Shown here one piece after another: positions 19,652 to 28,084 of a DNA stretch of 64,000 nucleotides; position 1 is the stretch's first letter; every line of letters starts with the position of its first letter. The notes below the pieces were generated by a model, which saw only the letters and a program-made list of their open reading frames with translations, was not told the DNA's origin and did no database searches. Source of the DNA: DASSSY01 sp035708205 (lineage in GTDB: Bacteria > Bacteroidota > Bacteroidia > Chitinophagales > Chitinophagaceae); contig DASSSY010000007.1 in the NCBI GenBank assembly GCA_035708205.1, positions 1-64,000 of the forward strand, written 5' to 3'. A program made the translations under genes and the position numbers.

Positions 19652-20832
19652 CCCGGCGGGCAAAAGCCATAACGCTCTTTGGGCTGGCCATGCTTCCGGC
19701 CATGGTGCATTGCCGGGCAAACGCCCGGGATGCCGGTAATGCCGCTATTCATCAAATGTTATTGTTCCTGGAGGAAGACCAATCCACAGGAACGGGGAAT
19801 TTCCCGGAAGGCATATTTCCCGCTTACCGGCAATATGTCTTTCATCCTAACGTGCTGAAAGACGACGACAACTTATTTTTTACCGCTTTAGTCGTTTTTA
19901 CGCTTAACGGGCTCTATCCTCAGCTGACCGATGCTGACCGGGCCATTGCCCGGAAGATCAGGGACAGGGCGATCCCCGCGTTTGCCTTGTACCAGAATCA
20001 AAAAGGGCGACAAACCTATAATTTCTGGCGCACCCGTCCGCCCAGAATATTTCCCCATTCCGGCTGGATGAACCGGTTTGACCGGCAACAGGCTTTACCA
20101 GATGATTTTGATGACACCTCTATAGGGCTCCTGGCCCGTATGGCGGACACGGAAACGGTAAAACAAGTGCACGCGCTCATGCAGGGCTTTACCAACCTTC
20201 CCGCTAAGCCGGTCAGGAATACGCTTAAGGCTTACCGGCATATGCCCGCCTATTCGGTTTGGTTCGGGCAAAAATTTCCCGTTGACTTTGACGTGTGCGT
20301 GTTGGCCAATACCCTGTACCTGGTCTCCGCCTACCACTTGCCCTGGACAGCGGCCGATTCAGCGTCCCTAAAGCTCATCCGGACCGCCATCCAGAATAAA
20401 GATATCTTCAGCCATCCCGGCTATATCGCTCCGCACTACCACACTACCGCTATTATCTTATATCATCTGGCACGGCTCTATGCCATTAACCCACGATTGT
20501 TAGCGGCCGAAAAAAGCCAGCTGGAAGAAGCCGCAAAAAAACTATGGGAAACGACCGGGAACCCCGTTGAAAAAGCTTTACTGGGCACCAGCCTGAAAAG
20601 GTTGGGCTACAAGATGCCCTACCCCGGGCCGGAAAATCTTGACAGCGCCAAAATCCATGCATACGCCACCGGCAATTTCGTGTTTTTTATTGCCAATATG
20701 GCCTCCATGCTGCCGAACCCTCTGAAAGGTCCTTTGGGAAAATGGGGTATCGGTCAATTTAATTATTATTGCCCGGCCTATAATATTGCTTTGTTATTGG
20801 AATATTATTTAACACCTGTCCCTGGGGATTAA
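19648..20832 (+). CDS. Alpha-helical protein with DxDDTS motif, function unknown
   Basis: This 394-aa protein has a hydrophobic N-terminus (TLFGLAMLPAMVHC) that could be a signal or lipoprotein leader. The body looks alpha-helical, with regular helix-loop spacing as in alpha/alpha-barrel proteins. The segment ALPDDFDDTSIGLLAR contains DFDDTS, matching the DxDD(T/S) motif of class II terpene cyclases, though other alpha-barrel families also have acidic clusters. It overlaps cca by ATGA. The family is not recognised and no enzyme activity is claimed. Confidence 0.7.
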   Translation: MTRRAKAITLFGLAMLPAMVHCRANARDAGNAAIHQMLLFLEEDQSTGTGNFPEGIFPAYRQYVFHPNVLKDDDNLFFTALVVFTLNGLYPQLTDADRAIARKIRDRAIPAFALYQNQKGRQTYNFWRTRPPRIFPHSGWMNRFDRQQALPDDFDDTSIGLLARMADTETVKQVHALMQGFTNLPAKPVRNTLKAYRHMPAYSVWFGQKFPVDFDVCVLANTLYLVSAYHLPWTAADSASLKLIRTAIQNKDIFSHPGYIAPHYHTTAIILYHLARLYAINPRLLAAEKSQLEEAAKKLWETTGNPVEKALLGTSLKRLGYKMPYPGPENLDSAKIHAYATGNFVFFIANMASMLPNPLKGPLGKWGIGQFNYYCPAYNIALLLEYYLTPVPGD

Positions 20833-21029
20833 ACCATTGTAGCTTGATTGTCGAAATCCGTAAATACATGCGATTGGGTCATTAATAATCGGAATGATGA
20901 CGATAATGCGCCCTATGCCTGCCATTTATATGCAAAATGGAATATGGGGTATTATACTTCCATTATTCGATAACAACCTTCATGGCTTGTTCCGCAATTT
21001 TTTGTAACTTTAAAACTCAAGCTAAGGTT

Positions 21030-22160
21030 ATGGAAATATCAGCATTTATTGATTTCAGAAAAGAATTGCATCAGTATCCGGAAGTTTCCGGCAGCGAAAA
21101 GGAAACTAAAAATAAGGTGCTGAACTTTATAAAACGTTTTCACCCCAATAAGATCATTGAAACAGGTAAATATGGCTTGATCTTCGGCTTTTTGGGAAAA
21201 GAAACAGGAAAAAGCATTATGATTCGCGCGGAGCTGGATGCTTTGCCTATTCAGGAAACCAATGAATTTAAATATAAGTCCGTAAACAAAGGCGTTAGTC
21301 ATAAATGCGGGCACGACGGACATATGGCTATTCTGGCAAGGCTGGCAGAAAGGCTCTCCAACAAAAAGCCGGAAAAAGGCAATTGTTATCTCCTCTATCA
21401 ACCGGCCGAAGAAACCGGCGAAGGTGCCAGGGAAATTTTTCATTCGGAGGCCTTTCAGGAAATCACTATTGACCGGATAATAGCCTTGCACAATATCCCT
21501 TCCTATCCCAAGAGCGGCATCATCATTAAAGAAAACGCCTTCACACCTGCGGTAAGTTCTATTATCGTCAAATTTAAAGGCAAGACCAGCCATGCCGCCG
21601 AACCGGAAGCCGGCCACAATCCTGCGGAAGCTATGGCCCTGTTCCTGCAAGAATCCTTAAACCTCAGCCAGAGCGACCCAACGCAGGACGATTTTTTCCT
21701 GGTGACACCGGTTTACCAGATCATGGGGCAAAAATCCTACGGCGTTTCCGCGGGTTATGGGGAAGTTCACCTGACGATCCGCGCCTGGAGTAATGATTTA
21801 TTAGCAGATAGGTCAAAGCAGTTAGAAGAATATGCCGGGAACGTATGCGGGAAATACGGCCTTGAGTGTGACATTAGCCGGACCCAGGAATTTAAAGCCA
21901 ACCAAAACGATCCGGACTGTGTTACCGCCATTAAAAAAGCGGCCACAGCATGCGAGTTATCAATTATTGAACGGGAAACCCCCATGAAATGGGGCGAAGA
22001 TTTCGGCTTATTAACCGGCCATATAAAAGGGGCCATGTTTGGTTTAGGTTCGGGCGAAGATCAACCGGCCCTGCACAATCCTGATTATGATTTTCCCGAT
22101 GAATTAATTGAGAGTGGCAGCAGGATTTTTGAGTATATCGTCAGAGATTTTTTGAAATAA
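21030..22160 (+). CDS. M20-family amidohydrolase (N-acyl amino acid/peptide deacylase type)
   Basis: From the ATG at 21030 the product is 376 aa. The frame extends to 20937, but that extension has no family-like residues, and a TAACTTTA promoter-like element (21005-21012) and an AAGG ribosome-binding sequence precede 21030. Metal-site motifs are RAELDALPI, HKCGHDGHM, QPAEETGEGA and the ALHN histidine; the dimerisation domain has KTSHAAEP. Members hydrolyse N-acyl amino acids or related amides (hippurate, N-acetyl-diaminopimelate types). Alanine racemase starts 12 nt downstream, suggesting a joint role in amino-acid or cell-wall fragment use. Confidence 0.85.
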   Translation: MEISAFIDFRKELHQYPEVSGSEKETKNKVLNFIKRFHPNKIIETGKYGLIFGFLGKETGKSIMIRAELDALPIQETNEFKYKSVNKGVSHKCGHDGHMAILARLAERLSNKKPEKGNCYLLYQPAEETGEGAREIFHSEAFQEITIDRIIALHNIPSYPKSGIIIKENAFTPAVSSIIVKFKGKTSHAAEPEAGHNPAEAMALFLQESLNLSQSDPTQDDFFLVTPVYQIMGQKSYGVSAGYGEVHLTIRAWSNDLLADRSKQLEEYAGNVCGKYGLECDISRTQEFKANQNDPDCVTAIKKAATACELSIIERETPMKWGEDFGLLTGHIKGAMFGLGSGEDQPALHNPDYDFPDELIESGSRIFEYIVRDFLK

Positions 22161-22172
22161 TATCCCAAACCT

Positions 22173-23327
22173 ATGCGGCACACCAGTGAAATAATTTTAG
22201 ACAAAAACGCTTTAGATTTCAATATTGATTTTCTTGAAAAGGAAATGGGTGGTCATGTACTTATTTCCTATGTCGTAAAAGGCAACGCCTATGGCCACGG
22301 CATAGGAACTTATGCCCCCATGGCCGCCGCGACAGGAAGAGTAAGACATTTTTCGGTCTTCAGCGCTGATGAAGCCCGGCGTTTACTCAAATACCTGCCC
22401 CACCCCGTTCCCATAATGATTATGGGCTATGCGGACAATGATGAGCTCGAATGGGCCATCCGGAGTGGTGTTGAATTTTTTGTTTCTGATACCGGCCGGC
22501 TTAAAAAAGCCATTGATCTGTCGGAAAAATTAAAAACAAAAGCCAGAATTCATCTTGAATTGGAAACCGGCATGAACCGTACCGGTATCCCGGAGAAGGC
22601 GTTATCAAAAGAGGTTTTCCCCGCCTTGAAGAACCATGAGGAGGCTTTTACGTTGAAAGGTATTTGTACACACTTTGCCGGAGCGGAAAATATTGCAAAT
22701 TATATAAGGATTGAGAACCAGAAGAAATTATTCCGGAAGCTACTCCAGCAAATTAAAAAGCAGGATCTCGCACCCGAATATGTCCATACCTGCTGTAGCG
22801 CCGCCGCTATTCGGTTTGAGGATATGCGTTTCAATATGGTGCGCATTGGTATTTTACAGTACGGCCTCTGGCCTAATCAGGAGACTAAAATCGAATTTTT
22901 AAGGAAAAACAACCTCCCTTCATATGATCTGAAAAGGGTTTTAACATGGAAAACTGAAATCATGGCTGTAAAAGAGGTTTCCATGGGGGATTTTATCGGC
23001 TATGGTGTTAGTTATCAGGCCGCTCATGACATGAAAATAGCCATTATTCCTGCGGGTTATTCAAATGGCTATAGCCGGGTATTAAGCAATTCGGGAGGAG
23101 TAATTATCCATGGCGTGCGGGCCGGCATTGTCGGGACTGTTAATATGAATGTACTAATGGTTGACCTGACGGGCGTTCCGCCCTGTAAGCCCGGAGATAG
23201 CGTGACACTTATTGGCGAAGAAGGAGAAGCAGAGATTTCCGTATCATCATTTGGCGAGCTATCCAACCAGTTAAATTATGAATTGCTTACCCGCCTGCCC
23301 ATGGATATTCCCCGCAGAGTGCTTTGA
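22173..23327 (+). CDS. alr: Alanine racemase, stand-alone PLP enzyme
   Basis: The 384-aa protein is normal for the family. The PLP lysine lies in VVKGNAYGHG near residue 37, GMNRTGIP is the conserved barrel loop, and the catalytic tyrosine of the second domain is in GYGVSYQA. GTVNMNVLMVDLT matches the conserved C-terminal region. The usual HxxNSA segment reads HTCCSAAA, with Cys in place of Asn. Many Bacteroidota carry an essential MurF-Alr fusion elsewhere, so this copy may be a second, specialised racemase. Pairing with the M20 amidohydrolase supports that idea. Confidence 0.88.
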   Translation: MRHTSEIILDKNALDFNIDFLEKEMGGHVLISYVVKGNAYGHGIGTYAPMAAATGRVRHFSVFSADEARRLLKYLPHPVPIMIMGYADNDELEWAIRSGVEFFVSDTGRLKKAIDLSEKLKTKARIHLELETGMNRTGIPEKALSKEVFPALKNHEEAFTLKGICTHFAGAENIANYIRIENQKKLFRKLLQQIKKQDLAPEYVHTCCSAAAIRFEDMRFNMVRIGILQYGLWPNQETKIEFLRKNNLPSYDLKRVLTWKTEIMAVKEVSMGDFIGYGVSYQAAHDMKIAIIPAGYSNGYSRVLSNSGGVIIHGVRAGIVGTVNMNVLMVDLTGVPPCKPGDSVTLIGEEGEAEISVSSFGELSNQLNYELLTRLPMDIPRRVL

Positions 23328-23656
23328 AGCCCGATGCGTACTGCCATTTAGACAAATAAATTGCATGGTCAATAGATTTTTTATTTATTTCGTTGTTGCT
23401 TTTTTGCGCCGGCAAAAAAAGTAACCAAAAAACGGCCACTCCGTGCGTTTTTGGTAGTCCACACACACTATCGCATCAACACTATTTTTTATTGGCGCTT
23501 AAGTTACCGAACACCTGTTGGTTCGAAGATTCTCATAAGCTTTTTAATGACACATTGCCAAATAAATGTCAATTTGGTATAAACTATCAAAATTTGACCG
23601 AAGAAACCGTACACTCAATCACTGGATGGCCTACTTATATAAGACCGCGCCTTTGT
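23328..23656. other. Gene-free interval with a dispersed-repeat-like palindrome
   Basis: No convincing gene lies between alr and the pepD terminator. A 104-codon frame at 23393 has no signs of coding. The palindrome TTTTTTGC-GCCG-GCAAAAAA is at 23400-23419, followed by AAGTAACCAAAAAAC, a pattern reminiscent of short repeats scattered in Bacteroidota intergenic DNA. Confidence 0.5.
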
Positions 23657-23692
23657 AAAAAAAACAAAAGCCCGCCGTTCAGACGAGCTTTT
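23657..23692 (-). terminator. Intrinsic terminator of pepD
   Basis: Read on the minus strand, AAAAGCTCGTC pairs with GGCGGGCTTTT (two G-U pairs, 5-nt loop) and is followed by a G and eight T. It begins 21 nt after the pepD stop. Confidence 0.85.
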
Positions 23693-23712
23693 CCATTCGA
23701 AATGTAAACTTT

Positions 23713-25152
23713 TTATTTTACAGGGATCTGCGCCAAGATCGCTTTCAAATATTCCCAGAATTTCTGTACCGATGGGATATTGACCCGTTCTTCGGGCGAA
23801 TGCGCCCCTTTGATGGTCGGACCAAAGGAAATCATTTCCATTCCGGGGTAATGCGCCCCGATAATACCACATTCCAAACCCGCGTGACAAGCCACGATTT
23901 TGGGTTCTTCGCCGAATTTTTCCTTGTAGATATTTTCTAAAACAGTCGTGATCTTTGCCCGGGGATCAGGCTGCCAGCCGGGATAAGAGCCCGCAAAGGT
24001 TACCGTCATACCAGCCAGCTCAAAAGCCGCTTTCAGCTGACCGGCCACTTGTGTTTTGGTAGATTCAACAGAAGACCGGGTCAGGCAAAGTACCTGCATT
24101 TTGCCGTTATCCAAGGCCACCCGCGCGATATTATTAGAAGCTTCAACCAATCCTTCCACATCGGGGCTCATCCGGTAAACCCCGTTATGAGCGGCTTTTA
24201 AGGCTTTTATAAAAGTTGAGGAATCCGCAACGCTCATGGCTTTTCCATTCACCTCAACGGTCGAAATATTGATTTCCAAATCTTTTTCCAGGCTCTTAAA
24301 TTCATCCAGAATATCGGCTTTCAATGTTTCCATCTGCTGCAAATACGATTCCGTATTTCCGGCCATCACGATTGCTTTAGCCTCGCGGGGAATGGCATTG
24401 CGCAAGCCACCGGCATCAATGGACACCAGCTGAACGGCATTATCCAGCCCGGCAAATAGCAACCGGCCCAAAAGGACATTGGCATTGCCCCTGCCCTTGT
24501 CGATATCCATACCGGAATGACCACCCTGCAGCCCTTTGATCACAAGGGCAATGCCCCGACCCGAAACAGCATCAACCTCGTAATCCCGGATAGCGGTCAC
24601 GTCCACGCCACCGGCGCAGCCGATATCGATCTCATCATCTTCTTCAGTATCCAGGTTCAATAAAATATCACCGCTTAAAAAGCCCGGCTTCAATTCAAAA
24701 GCCCCTGTCATGCCGGTTTCCTCATCATAAGTGAATAAGGCTTCCAGGGCCGGATGCGCGATATCCTTACTTTCCAGGACACTCATGATGGCGGCCACGC
24801 CGATGCCATTATCCGCTCCAAGCGTTGTGCCTTTGGCCTTTACCCAATCGCCGTCCACAAACATTTTTATACCCTCCGTTGCAAAATCAAAAACGGTATC
24901 GTTGTTCTTTTGATGCACCATGTCCAGGTGGCCCTGCAAAATAACGGTCTGGCGGCTCTCCATGCCCGGTGTGGCCGGCTTTTTAATCAATACGTTACCG
25001 GTAGCATCAACAATGGTTTCCAGGCCGAGAGATTCGCCGAAGGCTTTCATAAAAGCGATCACCCGTTCCTCTTTTTTGGACGGACGGGGGACGGCATTCA
25101 GGTCCGAAAAGTTTTTCCAGATCGCCTTGGGCGCTAAGCTTAATAAATCCAT
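23713..25152 (-). CDS. pepD: Aminoacyl-histidine dipeptidase (M20 family)
   Basis: The 479-aa product has the family length. Metal and catalytic motifs appear in order: LQGHLDMVHQKN, GADNGIGVAAIM, FTYDEETGMTGAF, LNLDTEEDDEIDIGCAGG and HAGLECGII. The large insert between residues ~200 and 400 is the lid/dimerisation domain, with GLQGGHSGMDI. It cleaves dipeptides such as Xaa-His in the cytoplasm. It is a single transcription unit with its own promoter element and a strong terminator. Confidence 0.92.
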   Translation of the reverse strand: MDLLSLAPKAIWKNFSDLNAVPRPSKKEERVIAFMKAFGESLGLETIVDATGNVLIKKPATPGMESRQTVILQGHLDMVHQKNNDTVFDFATEGIKMFVDGDWVKAKGTTLGADNGIGVAAIMSVLESKDIAHPALEALFTYDEETGMTGAFELKPGFLSGDILLNLDTEEDDEIDIGCAGGVDVTAIRDYEVDAVSGRGIALVIKGLQGGHSGMDIDKGRGNANVLLGRLLFAGLDNAVQLVSIDAGGLRNAIPREAKAIVMAGNTESYLQQMETLKADILDEFKSLEKDLEINISTVEVNGKAMSVADSSTFIKALKAAHNGVYRMSPDVEGLVEASNNIARVALDNGKMQVLCLTRSSVESTKTQVAGQLKAAFELAGMTVTFAGSYPGWQPDPRAKITTVLENIYKEKFGEEPKIVACHAGLECGIIGAHYPGMEMISFGPTIKGAHSPEERVNIPSVQKFWEYLKAILAQIPVK

Positions 25153-25190
25153 GTAAAAGTATATTTTTATGATCCTGAAGAATAAAAAAA

Positions 25191-25198
25191 CAAAAGTA
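25191..25198 (-). promoter_or_regulatory. -7 element TACTTTTG for pepD
   Basis: A perfect TAnnTTTG on the minus strand, 38 nt upstream of the pepD ATG. A -33 element at standard spacing is not clear. Confidence 0.5.
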
Positions 25199-25278
25199 CG
25201 GTTTTGATGACTTTAGAACGAGGGCTCCTTGCCGGCTTAACACTTTTATTAACCGGCAACGAAATGCCTTAACTTGTT

Positions 25279-26244
25279 TTACAGCAGTCCTTCCCGAATT
25301 AAATCATGCAGATGCAGCATACCGGCGTAACGACCGTTATCCGTGACCACCAATTGGGTAATATCATATTGTCGCATCAGGGCCAGGGCATTGACCGCCA
25401 TCTCCTCCTGGTCGATTGATTTGGGATCTTTGGTACAAATATCGCCGGCGGTCAGCTGTTGCGTATCCACGCCTTTTTCCAGCATTCTTCTCAGGTCGCC
25501 ATCCGTGATGACCCCCATCAACCGCTCGTTATCCATGACCGCGGTGGCGCCCAGCCGGTTTTCGGATATTTCCAGGATGACCGTCTTTAAATCGGCATCC
25601 TGTGCCACCTGTGGCTGGCTGTTCCGGCGACTTAAATCACCCGCTTTCAGATACAACCTTTTACCCAAAGCGCCACCGGGGTGAAACCGGGCAAAATCCC
25701 GGGAGGAAAACCCTTTCAGGCGTAAGAGGCATACCGCCAGGGCATCGCCCATGACCAATTGCGCCGTGGTGCTGGTAGTGGGCGCCAGGTTATTGGGTTC
25801 CGCCTCCTGGTCCACCGTTGTGTCTATGAAGATATCGGCATTCGTGGCCAGGAAGGAGGTTTTGTTACCACAAATGGCAATGGCCTTGTTCCCGAAGTTT
25901 TTGATAAACGGCAATAAAGCCTTGATTTCCGGGCTTTCACCGCTCTTGGAAAGAATCAGGACCACATCCCCACTTTGGATCATGCCCAAATCGCCGTGAA
26001 TGGCATCCGCGGCATGCATAAATAAAGCCGGCGTACCGGTAGAGTTCATGGTCGCGGCTATCTTTTGGGCAATGATGGCGCTTTTGCCGATACCGGTCAA
26101 TACCATGCGCCCCGGCGCCTGAAACATGGTCTGAACGGCCAATTCAAACTGCTCGTCCACAAACGAAGCCATTTTGGTGAGGGCTTCAATTTCTTTTTCA
26201 ATAGTAGCCAAGCCGTAGGCACGAATAGAAAAATCCTGGTCCAT
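25279..26244 (-). CDS. kdsD: Arabinose-5-phosphate isomerase (KpsF/GutQ family)
   Basis: The 321-aa protein has an N-terminal SIS domain (LTGIGKSAIIAQKIAATMNSTGT, in two parts with the Gly-Lys-Ser loop, then SKSGESPEIKAL) and the FHPGGALGKRL signature. Two CBS domains follow (GVITDGDLRRMLEKG and LHLHDLIREGLL). It converts ribulose-5-phosphate to arabinose-5-phosphate, the first step of Kdo synthesis for LPS. The phosphatase of the same pathway, kdsC, is at 61220. The promoter element lies 4 nt from the ATG, so the mRNA may be leaderless. Confidence 0.93.
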   Translation of the reverse strand: MDQDFSIRAYGLATIEKEIEALTKMASFVDEQFELAVQTMFQAPGRMVLTGIGKSAIIAQKIAATMNSTGTPALFMHAADAIHGDLGMIQSGDVVLILSKSGESPEIKALLPFIKNFGNKAIAICGNKTSFLATNADIFIDTTVDQEAEPNNLAPTTSTTAQLVMGDALAVCLLRLKGFSSRDFARFHPGGALGKRLYLKAGDLSRRNSQPQVAQDADLKTVILEISENRLGATAVMDNERLMGVITDGDLRRMLEKGVDTQQLTAGDICTKDPKSIDQEEMAVNALALMRQYDITQLVVTDNGRYAGMLHLHDLIREGLL

Positions 26245-26248
26245 GCCG

Positions 26249-26256
26249 CAAAGTTA
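26249..26256 (-). promoter_or_regulatory. -7 element TAACTTTG immediately before kdsD
   Basis: A perfect TAnnTTTG on the minus strand, only 4 nt from the kdsD start codon. A TTTG at 26282-26285 is 25 nt upstream, longer than usual. The expected transcription start falls at or next to the ATG. Confidence 0.5.
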
Positions 26257-26298
26257 AGGAAGAATACAGGGACTTTTATGCCAAATTGAAGGCGGGAA

Positions 26299-26586
26299 TT
26301 ATTCTTCCAAAGCCTTGTCAATGGACGCTTCCATTTCCTGGATACCGGCGAGGTAAACCGGGTCCAGAGACTTGTCGCCCGTCACCTGCTCCGTGGCGTA
26401 CATGATCAGGCACATGGCCAGGAAATCCTGGTCATCCTTGCCCTGGTAGCCCTGCCGGAGTTCCTGGAGACGTTCAGTCGCAATCTTCGCGGCCATCCGG
26501 ATGGCTTCTTCATCTTTGGGGTTAATGCGGATACGATAATCCCGGCCGGCCAGCCAGAGGGTTATGGGAATTGTCTCATTGCTCAT
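26299..26586 (-). CDS. zapA: Cell division protein ZapA
   Basis: This 95-aa protein has the ZapA layout: an N-terminal beta domain (ITLWLAGRDYRIRINP) followed by EEAIRMAAKIATERLQEL and a C-terminal helix. ZapA binds and bundles FtsZ filaments at the division site. It sits between the M48 protease and kdsD, all on the minus strand, 32 nt after the protease start. The small size and conserved N-terminus make the call good, though ZapA sequences diverge widely. Confidence 0.8.
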   Translation of the reverse strand: MSNETIPITLWLAGRDYRIRINPKDEEAIRMAAKIATERLQELRQGYQGKDDQDFLAMCLIMYATEQVTGDKSLDPVYLAGIQEMEASIDKALEE

Positions 26587-26618
26587 TATTGTGCGCGGTC
26601 ATTTCAAGGTTATTAATG

Positions 26619-27416
26619 TTACAGCGAGGCTTTGAATTGCGCGTAGCTGTTCACTTCTTCCTGCTGGCTGATCGTCGCCGTACAGCCCAGGCTCTGGGCT
26701 TCGTCCTCGATATTCTGAATGCGATGGTCAGGGTTCGGATGAGTGCTTAAAAATTCAGGTGGTGTGCTGCTTCCCGAATCAATGATCTTCTGGAAGAAAT
26801 CAGCGGCGCCATCCGAATGATATTTCGTCGGGCAAAGATAAATAACAGAATATTTATCGGCTTCCGATTCTTCGTTCCGGGTAAATTTCAGGGTCACCAG
26901 GTTAGCGGCTATTTCGGTTAGCAATCCCTGGTTCTTGCCCAGCACAACATCCAGGAGGGTTTGAATGCCGTATTCCTTGGTGAGCAATTCAGTGGTATGC
27001 CGTTTATCGGCATGCGCCATTTCATGACCCAACACACCGGCCAGGCTGGATTTATTGTCCAGGTATTTGATCAGGCCCGTATAAACATAAATGTATCCGC
27101 CGGGCGTGCAAAAAGCGTTTTGAACATCATCCCGGTCAATGATGTAGATCTGCCAGGGAAAATCATCCTTATGCGTCAGCTTGCCGCCATCCAGGATATC
27201 ATTTTTTATAGCGCGGATATAGCTGTAAGCCGCCTGGTGCGTGCTTTCCTTCAAGATCGGGTATTCCGAGGGGTTGGCCTCGATCTGGGCTTTGGTCTGC
27301 TGCCCAAGCGAAATATCGTCCTGGATGGTAAAAATATTCAGTCCCGTATCTTTATCGCAACCCGGCAAAACAGCTGACAGGACAAACAGGGCACTCAACA
27401 GTAAGTATCGTTTCAT
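26619..27416 (-). CDS. M48-family zinc metalloprotease, lipoprotein
   Basis: The 265-aa product has a lipobox (VLPGC) and so is likely anchored to the outer or inner membrane facing the periplasm. The zinc motif is HEMAH in LGHEMAHADKRH; the third ligand is the Glu in NEESEADKYSV. The C-terminal part has FLSTHPNPDHRIQNI, typical of the BepA/YfgC-like and Oma1-like group. These proteases act on unfolded or misassembled envelope proteins. It is followed by zapA on the same strand. Confidence 0.88.
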   Translation of the reverse strand: MKRYLLLSALFVLSAVLPGCDKDTGLNIFTIQDDISLGQQTKAQIEANPSEYPILKESTHQAAYSYIRAIKNDILDGGKLTHKDDFPWQIYIIDRDDVQNAFCTPGGYIYVYTGLIKYLDNKSSLAGVLGHEMAHADKRHTTELLTKEYGIQTLLDVVLGKNQGLLTEIAANLVTLKFTRNEESEADKYSVIYLCPTKYHSDGAADFFQKIIDSGSSTPPEFLSTHPNPDHRIQNIEDEAQSLGCTATISQQEEVNSYAQFKASL

Positions 27417-27492
27417 ACAGTATTCCTTTTAATGACGTCGTTTTCAAGTACAATTTTGATACCAAAATGCCCGTTCTGCAGGTCAAAAAAAG

Positions 27493-27825
27493 TTAAACTT
27501 CTTCCATGGGGTCCCAAAACAAGGCTTCAAAATCCACCACTTTATTGTCCCTGACCTGCACGCCTTCGGAAGCTAATAATTGTTCCATGCGTTCCGGCGG
27601 TTGAAAATGATGCCGGCCGCTCAATAAGCCGGAACGGTTGACCACCCGGTGGGCGGGATAGGTGCCGATCTCTACGGAATGTCCCAGTATCCAGCCCACC
27701 ATCCGGGATGATCTCGGTGTGCCGATGGCCCTGGCAATGGCGCCATAGCTGGTCACCCGACCTTTAGGGATCATCCGGACCAGCTCCAACACAACCTGTT
27801 CAATTGATTTAGCGGTTTCCTTCAT
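27493..27825 (-). CDS. Alkyltransferase-like protein (MGMT fold without catalytic Cys)
   Basis: The product is ~110 aa from the ATG at 27825, chosen because MKETAKS leads directly into the fold; the frame stays open to 27855. The DNA-binding HTH part (GRVTSYGAIARAIG) and the active-site loop are present, but the loop reads PAHRVVNRSG with Ala replacing the methyl-acceptor Cys of PCHR. This is the hallmark of ATL proteins, which bind O6-alkylguanine and hand lesions to nucleotide excision repair. It overlaps the stop of the DUF5522 gene. Confidence 0.88.
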   Translation of the reverse strand: MKETAKSIEQVVLELVRMIPKGRVTSYGAIARAIGTPRSSRMVGWILGHSVEIGTYPAHRVVNRSGLLSGRHHFQPPERMEQLLASEGVQVRDNKVVDFEALFWDPMEEV

Positions 27826-28042
27826 AACGTTGTCGGCTGGTGTTTTGTCTGGCACGTTCCCGGCGTTCCGCTCTCAAAATCTCCCGGCGGCTCTCGGGCG
27901 CGTTTTCGTAATTATAGGGGCAATGCAGGCAACCGTTACCGCAACAAACCCCTTGTTCCAAAAGGTAAAGCGCGGTGAGCACCATTTGCCCCGCATCATT
28001 AAAATAATAATGAACACCTTCCGTAAAACCGGTTTTGCTCAT
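27809..28042 (-). CDS. DUF5522 Cys-rich small protein
   Basis: This 77-aa protein has the motif GVCCGNGCLHCPYNYE, a compact set of four cysteines that could bind metal or an iron-sulfur cluster, and a basic, Arg-rich C-terminus. It matches the DUF5522 pattern of Bacteroidota and Proteobacteria. Overlap with the ATL gene suggests co-translation. Function unknown. Confidence 0.75.
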   Translation of the reverse strand: MSKTGFTEGVHYYFNDAGQMVLTALYLLEQGVCCGNGCLHCPYNYENAPESRREILRAERRERARQNTSRQRYEGNR

Positions 28043-28084
28043 GCCTGATGATTTACGGCAAGATAAGCATTTTCTAAAGGAAAA

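Noticed and set aside
23393..23707. A 104-codon open frame between alr and pepD
   Set aside because: The residues are not protein-like, and it runs through a palindrome and the pepD terminator.
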